Positions 1 to 7,835 of a DNA stretch of 64,000 bases are shown piece after piece. The notes under the pieces were generated by a model. It was not told the DNA's origin, did no database searches, and was given only the letters and a program-made list of their open reading frames with translations. The translations under genes were made by a program, and so were the position numbers. Position 1 is the stretch's first letter. Every line of letters starts with the position of its first letter. The stretch comes from Bacillota bacterium. GTDB taxonomy: Bacteria; Bacillota; Clostridia; Lachnospirales; Lachnospiraceae. The stretch spans positions 62,001-126,000 of the forward strand of contig JAEWAK010000042.1 in assembly GCA_023391695.1 (NCBI GenBank), in the 5' to 3' direction.

Positions 1-160
1 GGCGTTATATTTGATTTACATCGTTTATATATTAATAGTCCTGGAGTGTGTTTTGCAATACAAAACCCGGGGATTTTCTGCGCGAAACCATACGTTTTAT
101 ATAATTTCCATGCAGAAACGTAACTTTCAGGTGATACGGCCGAATCGTTATGAATTACGA

Positions 161-1525
161 TTACATTACCATTTCAAAATCCTCTTCCGTACTGTCCCTG
201 TCCTGTCTGTCCATAAGGGCATTGGTAATTAATTCAGCCAGTCTCATACCGCCTTTATAGCCAACCAGGGGCATATAAGAATGAATATAACGGTCAATAA
301 TAGGAAATCCCGCCCTTACAAAAGGAATGTCTTCCGCCCTTGCAATATATTTACCATGGGTACCGCCGATCAAAAGGTCTACGCCCTCTTCCTTAATCCA
401 TTGATGCAGCTCGTATAAGTCACCGGAAGCTTTCGCCTTGCAGCCTTCCATGCCGAATTTGGTAAACAGGTTTTCTGCTGCTGTCTCAAAGGCTTCACCC
501 GGTGTTCCGGTTACCAGATATTTCGGAATGATGCCCATTTCCATTGCAAATTCCGCTAATCCAAGTACCGTGTCCGGATCCCCGAAGATGGCTGCCTTCT
601 TATTATAGGTATAGGGATGGATATCAATAAGGATATCCACTAACTGTCCCCGTTCTTCTTCGATCCCGTAGGGCACCTCCTCTTTGGTAAAGCTTTGCAG
701 TTCCATAATATATTTATCCGTATTGCCGATTCCGATAGGCATCGGTAAGGTTTTAAAGGGCACATGGCATTTCTTATCCAAAGCTTGTGCACCTGCCTCA
801 CTGGCAAAATTACCGATTGCCAGGGTAAGTTCCGAATCACCCAGCCTGATTATCTCTTCCACGGTAGTTCCGCCCTTGGGGTACATTTCATACTTGCCTG
901 TCATGGGACTGTCCATGACCCCGCTGGTATCCGGAAGCATGGTATAGGTAATTCCCATTAACTGCGCAAGCCGTTTCATTTCCCTCATGTCGCCCGGATT
1001 GACAAAACCGGGCATTATGGCTAATCTACCGTTTTTCTTACCGGAAGATTTAGACAGGTAATTGATGAAGCTGGCTACCATGTTGGAAAAGCCGGTTACA
1101 TGGGAACCTTTATAACTTGGGGTATTAGTGTGAACCATATACCTGCCTTCCGGTATATCGATCCCCTGAATCAGTGCATTTAAGTCATCTCCGATGGTTT
1201 CGGAAAGACAGGTCGTATGCACTGCAATGATGGTTGGCTTATAGATATCAAATATATTCTTTGCCGCTGTTTTTAAATTGCTGCCGCCGCCGAATACGGA
1301 AGCACCTTCCGTAAAGGAACTGGAGGATGCCATTGCCGGATCCTTAAAATGCCTGGTTAAATACATTCTGTGGAAAGCACAGCACCCCTGTGAACCGTGA
1401 CTGTGAGGCATACATTCGTGAACGCCCAGTGCCGCATACATGGCACCTACCGGCTGGCAGGTCTTGGCAGGATTAATTCTTAAGGCACTTCTGTCATATT
1501 GTTCTTTTTTCGTATAATCTAGCAT
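161..1525 (-). CDS. nifK: Nitrogenase MoFe protein beta subunit NifK
   Basis: NifK pairs with NifD to form the MoFe protein, which reduces N2 in the cytoplasm; the P-cluster sits at the NifD/NifK interface. The 454-residue product has the expected P-cluster cysteines: KTCQPVGA near residue 22, SQGCC near 47 and HTTCLSE near 105. It lacks the N-terminal extension of proteobacterial NifK, which is the short clostridial form. The start ATG lies inside the end of nifD (7 nt overlap), and its ribosome-binding site GGAGGTGG is within nifD coding sequence, so translation is probably coupled. It is the last nif gene visible. I see no nifE start or convincing terminator in the 160 bases downstream. 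Confidence 0.97.
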   Translation of the reverse strand: MLDYTKKEQYDRSALRINPAKTCQPVGAMYAALGVHECMPHSHGSQGCCAFHRMYLTRHFKDPAMASSSSFTEGASVFGGGSNLKTAAKNIFDIYKPTIIAVHTTCLSETIGDDLNALIQGIDIPEGRYMVHTNTPSYKGSHVTGFSNMVASFINYLSKSSGKKNGRLAIMPGFVNPGDMREMKRLAQLMGITYTMLPDTSGVMDSPMTGKYEMYPKGGTTVEEIIRLGDSELTLAIGNFASEAGAQALDKKCHVPFKTLPMPIGIGNTDKYIMELQSFTKEEVPYGIEEERGQLVDILIDIHPYTYNKKAAIFGDPDTVLGLAEFAMEMGIIPKYLVTGTPGEAFETAAENLFTKFGMEGCKAKASGDLYELHQWIKEEGVDLLIGGTHGKYIARAEDIPFVRAGFPIIDRYIHSYMPLVGYKGGMRLAELITNALMDRQDRDSTEEDFEMVM

Positions 1526-3114
1526 GCTTTACCACCTCCTATTGAACCCTCCAGGATTGGAGCCGTCTTCCAGGGTGTCTTTACATAACTCCAAGCCGGG
1601 GTATAGATGCCCATGGTTATATCTCTTGCAAAATTTACAGCTCCGCGGAAACCGGAATAAGGTCCGCTGTAATCATAGGAATGGAGCTGTCTGGATAAGG
1701 TGCCGCCTTTTTGTGCAATATATTTATCTTTAATACCGGAGAAGAATATATCGGGCTTTAATAATTTTAAAAACTCCTCCGTTTCAAAGTGGTTCAAGTC
1801 ATCTACCATATAAGTTCCGTCACTCATATCCTTAACCATACCGCCATAATAGCCCAGAAGTTTTTCTTCTTTTAAGCGGTTTAAATCTTCTTCCGACAGA
1901 TATACATGGAATTTTTCTGTATCCGGTGATACGGTGATGGATTCAATGTTCTTACTGTCCGCATCGGGTTTTACAAAAGGAATGACTTCCCTTCCTTCAT
2001 ACTCTTCCCTGTGTCCGAATTCATAGCCGGCCAGTATGGTATGGACTCCCAAATCATTTAGCAGGAACTGATAGTGATGTGCCCTGGAACCGCCTACATA
2101 AATGGCAGCGGTTTTACCCTTTAATTTGGATTTATAATAAGCCATATCTTCTTCAATCAAATCCAGTTCATCCGCAATGACCGCTTCCGTCCTTTCAGTA
2201 AGTTCCGGGTCATTAAAATACCTGGCTATATTTCTTAATGATTCGATGGTGCCCTCCACTCCGACAAAGTTTATCTTCATCCAGGGAATTCCGTACTTGG
2301 ATTCGATTAATTCGGCAATATAGTTAATGGACCTGTGGCACTGTACCAAACTTAAATTTGCCTGATGGGCATTTTTTAAGTCATCCATACTGCTGTCACC
2401 GGTGAAAGTGGATACCACTTCATAACCGATACGCTTTAATAACCGCTCTGTTTCCCAGCCGTCACCGCCGATATTGTATTCGCCTAATATATTAACGGCA
2501 AATTTGGTCTTAATTTTCCTGTCGCCTTCTCCGATTACATATCGGACCAGCTGGTTATTGGCAATATGATGGCCGGCTGACTGGCTTACACCTTTATACC
2601 CTTCACAGCTGAAGGCAATGCATTTAATGTTATATTCCTGTTCCGCCCATTTGGCAACGGCATGGATATCATCACCGATAAGACCAACCGGGCAGGTGGA
2701 ACAGATCATGATAGTGGAAGGATGGAATAACTCCATGGCTTCCTCTATGGCCTTTTTTAACTTCTTTTCTCCGCCGAATACGATATCCGGTTCCTGCATA
2801 TCCGTAGAAAAACAATACTGCAGGTAATTATCAACACCGTCCTCTTTTTTTCCTTTATGTCTTCTGGTACCCCAGGAATAAAAGGCACAGCCAATTGGCC
2901 CGTGGGTAATGATAAATGCATCTTTGATGGGTCCGAGAACAACCCCCTTACAGCCTGCATAACAGCATCCTCTCTGTGTTATGATGCCCGGTATGGTACG
3001 GACATTTGCCGCAATCTCATTTTTTTCACTCGGGTTAACAGCAACCATATGCTCTTTACGGTTTTTATATACTCTTGAGCTATATTGGTCGAGAACCTTT
3101 TCCATTACACTCAT
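1519..3114 (-). CDS. nifD: Nitrogenase MoFe protein alpha subunit NifD (long clostridial form)
   Basis: NifD carries the FeMo-cofactor. Visible landmarks are RGCCYAGCKGVV and CSTCPVGLIGDD (P-cluster region), the cofactor cysteine in VQCHRSINYI, and the cofactor histidine in RQLHSYDYSGPY near the C-terminus. At 531 residues it contains the roughly 50-residue internal insertion known from Clostridium pasteurianum NifD, around residues 380-440. The cofactor motifs point to the molybdenum rather than the alternative (Anf/Vnf) type, although no cofactor-assembly genes are in the window. The start has a strong AGGAGG site. It lies 16 nt after nifI2 and is co-transcribed with it. Confidence 0.97.
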   Translation of the reverse strand: MSVMEKVLDQYSSRVYKNRKEHMVAVNPSEKNEIAANVRTIPGIITQRGCCYAGCKGVVLGPIKDAFIITHGPIGCAFYSWGTRRHKGKKEDGVDNYLQYCFSTDMQEPDIVFGGEKKLKKAIEEAMELFHPSTIMICSTCPVGLIGDDIHAVAKWAEQEYNIKCIAFSCEGYKGVSQSAGHHIANNQLVRYVIGEGDRKIKTKFAVNILGEYNIGGDGWETERLLKRIGYEVVSTFTGDSSMDDLKNAHQANLSLVQCHRSINYIAELIESKYGIPWMKINFVGVEGTIESLRNIARYFNDPELTERTEAVIADELDLIEEDMAYYKSKLKGKTAAIYVGGSRAHHYQFLLNDLGVHTILAGYEFGHREEYEGREVIPFVKPDADSKNIESITVSPDTEKFHVYLSEEDLNRLKEEKLLGYYGGMVKDMSDGTYMVDDLNHFETEEFLKLLKPDIFFSGIKDKYIAQKGGTLSRQLHSYDYSGPYSGFRGAVNFARDITMGIYTPAWSYVKTPWKTAPILEGSIGGGKAC

Positions 3115-3130
3115 ACTAATCCTCCTCCTG

Positions 3131-3514
3131 TTAATAAGCCTCCGTTGTCATCTCTCCGTTACGTACCCTGTAATTTTCATCGATCGGAAGAACAAATATT
3201 TTCCCGTCGCCGGGATTGCCGGTAGAATTTACATCCATTATGGCCGTGACTGCCTTTTCTACTTCCTCATCCTCAACTATCATGGTAAAAACCCTCTTGG
3301 GTATTAACCGGTTCATCTCTGATAAATATTCTCCGGCTGGGGTTTGTGGAACCTCTCCTGCATCTACAATAGAACGTAATAATGACATATCAATTAATTT
3401 TTTACCTCTGCCTAAGACTCTCCTGCAGGTAAAGGCCGGAATACCGGCTTCTGCCAGGGCTTCCTTGGTAACATTGACTTTATTCTGTCTTACGATCGCC
3501 ATTACTTCTTTCAT
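3131..3514 (-). CDS. nifI2: Nitrogen regulatory PII-like protein NifI2
   Basis: A 127-residue PII-family protein. In the family, NifI1 and NifI2 form a heteromeric complex that binds the MoFe protein and switches nitrogenase off after ammonium addition, relieved by 2-oxoglutarate. Visible PII features are a T-loop region with the longer NifI2-type insertion (RVLGRGKKLIDM through ageyLSEMNRLIPKR) and the C-terminal TGNPGDGKIFV signature. Its place between nifI1 and nifD is the standard arrangement in methanogens and clostridia and settles the assignment. The ribosome-binding site is weak-to-moderate (GGAGGG upstream on the minus strand). Confidence 0.93.
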   Translation of the reverse strand: MKEVMAIVRQNKVNVTKEALAEAGIPAFTCRRVLGRGKKLIDMSLLRSIVDAGEVPQTPAGEYLSEMNRLIPKRVFTMIVEDEEVEKAVTAIMDVNSTGNPGDGKIFVLPIDENYRVRNGEMTTEAY

Positions 3515-3530
3515 ACTAACCCTCCATTCT

Positions 3531-3597
3531 GCCGCAAACCCGCTAATTTGGGCGGCAGCACAAATTTGTCGTTTGAAAAATCTTGTTTTTTCAAACT
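3531..3597 (-). other. Two hairpins in the nifI1-nifI2 spacer
   Basis: The 121-base gap between nifI1 and nifI2 holds two inverted repeats: CTGCCGC paired with GGGCGGCAG at about 3531-3560, and GTTTGAAAAA paired with TTTTTTCAAAC at about 3572-3597. Neither is followed by a clean U-tract on the minus strand, so they look more like processing or mRNA-stability structures than terminators. Such a site could set different levels of nifH-nifI1 and nifI2-nifDK mRNA; that role is inferred. Confidence 0.5.
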
Positions 3598-3635
3598 AAC
3601 TCCTATCTGTGCGCTTTGATGCACGTACTAAGCCA

Positions 3636-3962
3636 TTACAGCCCTTTTGTTCTTGTACTGATGGTATATGCTTCTTCCACCGGGCTTACGAAGATCCTGC
3701 CATCGCCGAAATGTCCGGTTTCACCGGTTCTGGCATATTTCATGATGATCTTGACAACATCCTCCTTATCAGCCTCCTCCACGACAATCAATAACATTTC
3801 TTTGGGAATTTCATCATAAAAAACTTCGCCGACCTTAACACCTTTTTGCTTGCCGCGTCCATAAACATCCATTTTGGTTACTGCCGGATATCCTGCTGAT
3901 AATAACTCTGATAAAACAATGCCGACTTTTTCCGGTCTGATAATCGCTCTCACTAATAACAT
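3636..3962 (-). CDS. nifI1: Nitrogen regulatory PII-like protein NifI1
   Basis: A 108-residue PII-family protein and partner of NifI2 in post-translational control of nitrogenase. It starts MLLVRAIIRPEKV, has a T-loop containing GRGKQKGVKVGEVFYDEIPK, and ends with the PII signature ARTGETGHFGDGRIFV. There is no uridylylation-type Tyr at the usual T-loop position, as expected for NifI. It lies 41 nt downstream of nifH with an AGGAGG site 7 nt before its ATG. Confidence 0.94.
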   Translation of the reverse strand: MLLVRAIIRPEKVGIVLSELLSAGYPAVTKMDVYGRGKQKGVKVGEVFYDEIPKEMLLIVVEEADKEDVVKIIMKYARTGETGHFGDGRIFVSPVEEAYTISTRTKGL

Positions 3963-4003
3963 AAAATTACCTCCTAGTTAAATGTTTGGTGACTGTCCAG
4001 CCA

Positions 4004-4825
4004 CTAGATATCCATTAATCCGTGTTCCATTAATAATTCTTCCAGTCTTTCCTGTTTCATTGGCTTTGGTATTACAAACATATCATTTCCGTCTATCTTA
4101 TTCGCTAATGCACGATATTCATCTGCCTGATTTGCCGACTTATCAAAATCGATTACTGTTTTTTTATTGATTTCCGCTCTTTGTACCATGTTATCCCTGG
4201 GCACGAAATGAATCATCTGGGAACCAAGCTCCTTTGCAAAAGCCGACACCAGGTCCGCTTCCCCATCAACCTTTCTGGAATTGCAGATGATACCGCCGAG
4301 CCTTACACCACCGGTGTTAGCATATTTCTGGATGCCTTTTGAGATATTGTTGGCTGCATATAAAGCCATCATTTCCCCGGAAGCAACGATATAAATTTCC
4401 TGTGCTTTACCTTCACGGATAGGCATTGCAAATCCCCCGCATACAACGTCACCTAATACGTCATAAAACACGTAATCCAGGTCATCCGTATAAGCCCCAA
4501 GCTGTTCCAACAGGTTGATGGAGGTTATGATACCCCGGCCTGCACATCCCACACCGGGTTCCGGTCCGCCGGACTCCACACACCTTATTTCTGCAAATCC
4601 GTTTTTCATGATATAATCAAGGTCAATATCTTCTCCTTCTTCACGAAGTGTATCAAGTACTGTTTTTTGTGCCAGCCCTCCAAGAATTAATCTTGTGGAA
4701 TCCGCTTTGGGATCGCATCCGACTATCATAATTTTTTTCCCCATTTCACCTAAACCTGCAGTCAAATTCTGGGTTGTAGTTGATTTTCCAATTCCGCCCT
4801 TACCATAAATTGCAACCTGTCTCAT
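4004..4825 (-). CDS. nifH: Nitrogenase iron protein NifH
   Basis: NifH is the homodimeric ATP-dependent reductase that feeds electrons to NifDK. The 273-residue product begins MRQVAIYGKGGIGKST (P-loop). It has the two 4Fe-4S ligand cysteines in GVGCAGRGI and GDVVCGGFAMP, and the Arg in CAGRG that is ADP-ribosylated in some bacteria. I chose the ATG at 4825 because AAGGAGG lies 8 nt upstream and residue 2 onward aligns with the family; an in-frame upstream Met would add 11 atypical residues. First gene of the nif operon. Confidence 0.97.
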   Translation of the reverse strand: MRQVAIYGKGGIGKSTTTQNLTAGLGEMGKKIMIVGCDPKADSTRLILGGLAQKTVLDTLREEGEDIDLDYIMKNGFAEIRCVESGGPEPGVGCAGRGIITSINLLEQLGAYTDDLDYVFYDVLGDVVCGGFAMPIREGKAQEIYIVASGEMMALYAANNISKGIQKYANTGGVRLGGIICNSRKVDGEADLVSAFAKELGSQMIHFVPRDNMVQRAEINKKTVIDFDKSANQADEYRALANKIDGNDMFVIPKPMKQERLEELLMEHGLMDI

Positions 4826-5351
4826 AATCAATTCCTCCTTAATTTCGTTGATTACCAAAAAACATTAATCAGTTACCCTTGCGGTACACTGCCGCGGTAA
4901 TTCCCATAACAGAACAAAGAGTGTGCCTCCTGCCCTGAGAATTTTTTGTGCAATAGGCCGTAATTTCTATTGCATAAAAAAACGTCATTACTTATTTAGT
5001 AATGACGTCTCTGTCAAATAGAGTGCATGCAATTTCTATAGGTAAGATTCTAGCATTGGTAAAATAATTATTCAATACACTGATTTGTCAATAATTTTTC
5101 TCATTAAGGGGTGTTTTTGCACATTATTAACTATTAACTTTATCTATTTTATATTAGAATAACAATAATTCAAATACCCATAACCTGTTACTCGCTATGC
5201 TGCCATATCAGCGGAGGCCCCGCCTCCACCGATCAATTAAGTCTAAAACTTTCGCCGAACAGACTCCCTTGACAGATTAAATTAATAGATTTTATATATG
5301 CGGCTTCCACATATTGTTTATATTTGTTAAAAAATAGTACAGCATATTATG
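4826..5351 (-). promoter_or_regulatory. nifH leader region with promoter candidates
   Basis: On the minus strand a sigma-A-like promoter TTGAAT-17-TAGAAT lies at 5070-5075 and 5047-5052. A second, weaker candidate is TTGACA at 5086-5091 with ATTATT 17 nt later. Either would give a leader of about 215-230 nt before nifH. The leader meets a terminator hairpin almost at once (4976-5008), then a second hairpin GCAATAG/CTATTGC near 4950-4974, then a GC-richer segment around 4870-4930. No -24/-12 (sigma-54) promoter is evident. The architecture resembles an attenuator; the ligand or protein that controls it cannot be read from the sequence. Confidence 0.5.
4976..5008 (-). terminator. Terminator-like hairpin in the nifH leader
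   Basis: A perfect 10-bp stem, ACGTCATTAC paired with GTAATGACGT around a 7-nt loop, is followed on the minus strand by seven U residues. It faces nifH and lies about 150 nt upstream of the gene, downstream of the candidate nif promoters. It is therefore either an attenuator of nif or a second stop for transcripts arriving from the amt gene. Confidence 0.75.
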
Positions 5352-5398
5352 AAAACAGGCCGGGTCCTTATTAAAGTTGAGAACCCGGCCTTAGTTTT
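5352..5398. terminator. Terminator after the amt-glnK fusion gene
   Basis: An 8-bp GC-rich stem, GGCCGGGT paired with ACCCGGCC, lies about 35 nt beyond the amt-glnK stop codon. Only short U-rich stretches flank it on either strand. It separates the amt transcript from the nif leader. Confidence 0.7.
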
Positions 5399-5431
5399 AT
5401 CTGGCATTTATTATAATAATTTTATGGTATT

Positions 5432-7132
5432 TTATTCTTCATCCTGTAATGCATCGCAGCCGGATTCACCGGTACGTACTTTTACTACGTTTTCCGCATC
5501 GTAAACAAATATCTTGCCATCCCCGATATTTCCGGTGTATAAAGCTTTTTTCGCTTCTTCAATTACCAGATCTACCGGAACTTTACATACGGTAATTTCT
5601 ACTTTAACTTTCGGAAGCAGGTTCATTTCCAGCGGAATCCCACGATAATATTCGGTTGCACCTTTTTGCATACCGCAGCCAAGTACATTGGTAACTGTCA
5701 TACCGGTTACGCCGATGGCGTTCATAGCCTGCTTCAAAGTTTCAAATTTACTTTGCTTTGCAATAATAACAACCGTAGTAAGTTTTAAGCCATCCGGATC
5801 AGGCCCCGAATAACCGACCTTCGAAACAGGAATTGCCTGCTGGACAGGAGTTCCAAATGAAGCAGACGGTGTCTTCTGGATTTCGCTTACAACATCAACC
5901 GTAGGCATAAAATCCGCATAGGCACTCGTCAAACCGTGTTCTTTTATATCCAGACCCATGATTTCTTCTTCTTTTGATACCCTGAGTCCAACGGTATGTT
6001 TTATAATCTGGAAGGTAATTGTAATTGCTACAGTAACCCAAGCCATAACAGATATGACACCGATAAATTGTGTAAACAATAAAGATGCCCCGCCGCCATA
6101 AAATAAACCGTCTTCCCGGGCAAACAATCCTACCATAAGAGTACCTGCCGCGCCGCAAAGTCCATGTACACCAACGGCACCGACCGGATCATCCACCTTT
6201 AGTTTCTTATCAATAAATTCTATACCAAATACAACTACAAAACCTGCAATGATACCAATGACTGCCGCACCAAAAGGTGTTACCAGGTCGCACCCTGCGG
6301 TAATTGCTACCAAACCTGCAAGGGAACCGTTTAATGTCATGGATACATCCGGCTTTTTATAACGTATCCAGGTAATACACATTACGGTTATTGTAGCTAC
6401 AGCCGCTGCCATATTGGTTGTTACAAAAATACTGCCCATGGATACAAGAACATCATCACCGGTAGCAGATACGGTGGAACCGCCGTTAAATCCGAACCAG
6501 CAGAACCATAATATAAATACGCCCAATGCCCCCAGTGTCAGGCTGTGCCCTGGTATTGCCTTTGAAATACCGTTTTTGTCATACTTGCCAATACGGGGTC
6601 CCAAGATCTTGGCCCCAATAAATGCGGCAATGCCTCCGACCATATGAACAGCCGTAGAACCCGCAAAATCATGGAAACCTAATTGAGCCAGCCAGCCCCC
6701 GCCCCAGATCCAATGCCCGGAAACCGGATAAATAACTGCGCTTATGGCCATGCTGTAGATGCAATAAGCTGAAAACTTGGTTCTTTCCGCCATGGCACCG
6801 GAGACAATGGTTGCTGCCGTGGCACAGAACACAGTCTGGAATATCAAAAATGCCATCAGTGGAACACCGGAGGGCAATATGGATGAGTAATCCCCTTTAA
6901 CCATGGGATCGAAACCGCCAATTATTGCACTGCTGCCGCCGAACATAATCCCAAAACCCAATAACCAGTAGATAGGTGTTCCCAAACAAAAATCCATTAA
7001 ATTCTTCATGATAATATTACCGGCATTTTTTGCCCTGGTAAAACCGGTCTCTACCATGGCAAATCCAGCCTGCATAAAAAAAACAAGCGCTGCCGCAATC
7101 AAAACCCATATCGTATTTTCTGATGAGTACAT
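5432..7132 (-). CDS. amt: Ammonium transporter (AmtB) fused to a GlnK/PII domain
   Basis: A 566-residue fusion. Residues ~1-400 are an Amt/MEP channel with about 11 membrane segments (motifs ETGFTRAKNAGNI, GFNGGSTVSATGD, VHGLCGAAGTLMVG). Residues ~455-566 are a complete PII domain with T-loop QKGATEYYRGIPLEMN and the signature YTGNIGDGKIFVY. The position of the uridylylated Tyr51 of enteric GlnK is Leu here, so uridylylation at that site is not possible. In bacteria GlnK plugs AmtB in trans; here the gate is tethered. A short leader ORF and hairpins precede it, and the nif operon follows, so it probably tunes ammonium uptake and nitrogen sensing for the same pathway. Confidence 0.93.
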   Translation of the reverse strand: MYSSENTIWVLIAAALVFFMQAGFAMVETGFTRAKNAGNIIMKNLMDFCLGTPIYWLLGFGIMFGGSSAIIGGFDPMVKGDYSSILPSGVPLMAFLIFQTVFCATAATIVSGAMAERTKFSAYCIYSMAISAVIYPVSGHWIWGGGWLAQLGFHDFAGSTAVHMVGGIAAFIGAKILGPRIGKYDKNGISKAIPGHSLTLGALGVFILWFCWFGFNGGSTVSATGDDVLVSMGSIFVTTNMAAAVATITVMCITWIRYKKPDVSMTLNGSLAGLVAITAGCDLVTPFGAAVIGIIAGFVVVFGIEFIDKKLKVDDPVGAVGVHGLCGAAGTLMVGLFAREDGLFYGGGASLLFTQFIGVISVMAWVTVAITITFQIIKHTVGLRVSKEEEIMGLDIKEHGLTSAYADFMPTVDVVSEIQKTPSASFGTPVQQAIPVSKVGYSGPDPDGLKLTTVVIIAKQSKFETLKQAMNAIGVTGMTVTNVLGCGMQKGATEYYRGIPLEMNLLPKVKVEITVCKVPVDLVIEEAKKALYTGNIGDGKIFVYDAENVVKVRTGESGCDALQDEE

Positions 7133-7221
7133 ATTTTTATCCTCCTAAATAAAAAAAACATATAATTTGATTGATTGTAATCATTCAAACTACACGTCTT
7201 TGCGTTTATTGTTACATTTCA

Positions 7222-7256
7222 TGTGATTATTCAGTCACAACGGTTCTAACGAACCG
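7222..7256 (-). repeat. Two-hairpin motif, copy a (upstream of amt)
   Basis: On the minus strand GGTTC-GTTA-GAACC is followed by TGTGA paired with TCACA. It is one of six related copies in the window (others near 8585, 23428, 28843, 33187 and 55972), all best aligned on the minus strand. Here the first hairpin overlaps the stop codon of a short leader ORF. Confidence 0.6.
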
Positions 7257-7341
7257 ATGTACACAAAATATGCTGAAATTTGCATATGTTAGCCACATCC
7301 CCTACCTTTAGCCTGCAATATAATAAATAAAGATTACCCAT
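7246..7341 (-). CDS. Possible 31-residue leader peptide upstream of amt-glnK
   Basis: I do not recognise this ORF. It has an unusually good ribosome-binding site, GAAGGAGGG at 7349-7357, 7 nt before an ATG. It encodes 31 residues with three cysteines, beginning MGNLYLLYCRLKVGD and ending HILCTSVR. Its TAG stop falls inside the loop and stem of the GGTTC/GAACC hairpin. It ends about 115 nt before the amt start and is oriented with it. The arrangement fits a leader peptide whose translation could affect RNA folding, but it may be a chance ORF. Confidence 0.4.
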   Translation of the reverse strand: MGNLYLLYCRLKVGDVANICKFQHILCTSVR

Positions 7342-7518
7342 CTTACATCCCTCCTTCTATAAATAATAGTTATACATGACTACTTTTTATAATAAAATGT
7401 TTACTGCCGGCAGATATAAAATAAAGCGGAAAAGAGTTTCAACCAAAAATAAGTAATAGGTTTACCACGGCTGGCCCAGCTTTTCCCATACTTTTAAAGT
7501 GCATATCCCCTTAGTTTA

Positions 7519-7545
7519 TGGTATAATATCGGCAGACATTATACC
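7519..7545 (+). promoter_or_regulatory. Extended -10 promoter embedded in a palindrome
   Basis: TGG followed by TATAAT at 7522-7527 is a consensus extended -10 element. It forms half of a perfect inverted repeat, GGTATAAT-10-ATTATACC (7520-7545), which also presents TATAAT on the other strand. No good -35 is visible. The only thing downstream on the plus strand is about 110 nt of non-coding sequence before the hairpin at 7649-7681. Confidence 0.35.
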
Positions 7546-7640
7546 TGCGCCGAACACATTGCGTGCACATCAACGTTACGAAGTACCGCATACCATGATA
7601 GCTTGCAAATATGGGATAATGTAAAAAAATATGAAATTCC

Positions 7641-7685
7641 TAAAAAAAAAGGTGCTGTAGAATGAACTCTACAGCACCTTTGCTT
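7641..7685 (-). terminator. Terminator of the first glutathione peroxidase gene
   Basis: A 12-bp stem, AAGGTGCTGTAG paired with CTACAGCACCTT, is followed on the minus strand by nine U residues. It lies 155 nt beyond the peroxidase stop. On the plus strand the following sequence is only moderately T-rich, so it may be partly bidirectional. Confidence 0.85.
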
Positions 7686-7835
7686 TATTACCATAGTATA
7701 TATGGCACAATATCTTCTGTCAATATTTTTTTATTTAAAATTATTTTTTCTATCATTTTTAACAAATTTTCTAAATCGTAAGAAGTAAAATTAATGTAAT
7801 TTTTATAAATTAAATTAAAAATAAATAAAATTTTC

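Noticed and set aside
7222..7256. ANTAR-type dual hexaloop antiterminator upstream of amt
   Set aside because: There are two adjacent stem-loops, but the loops lack the A1/G4 pattern expected for ANTAR targets and no U-tract follows.
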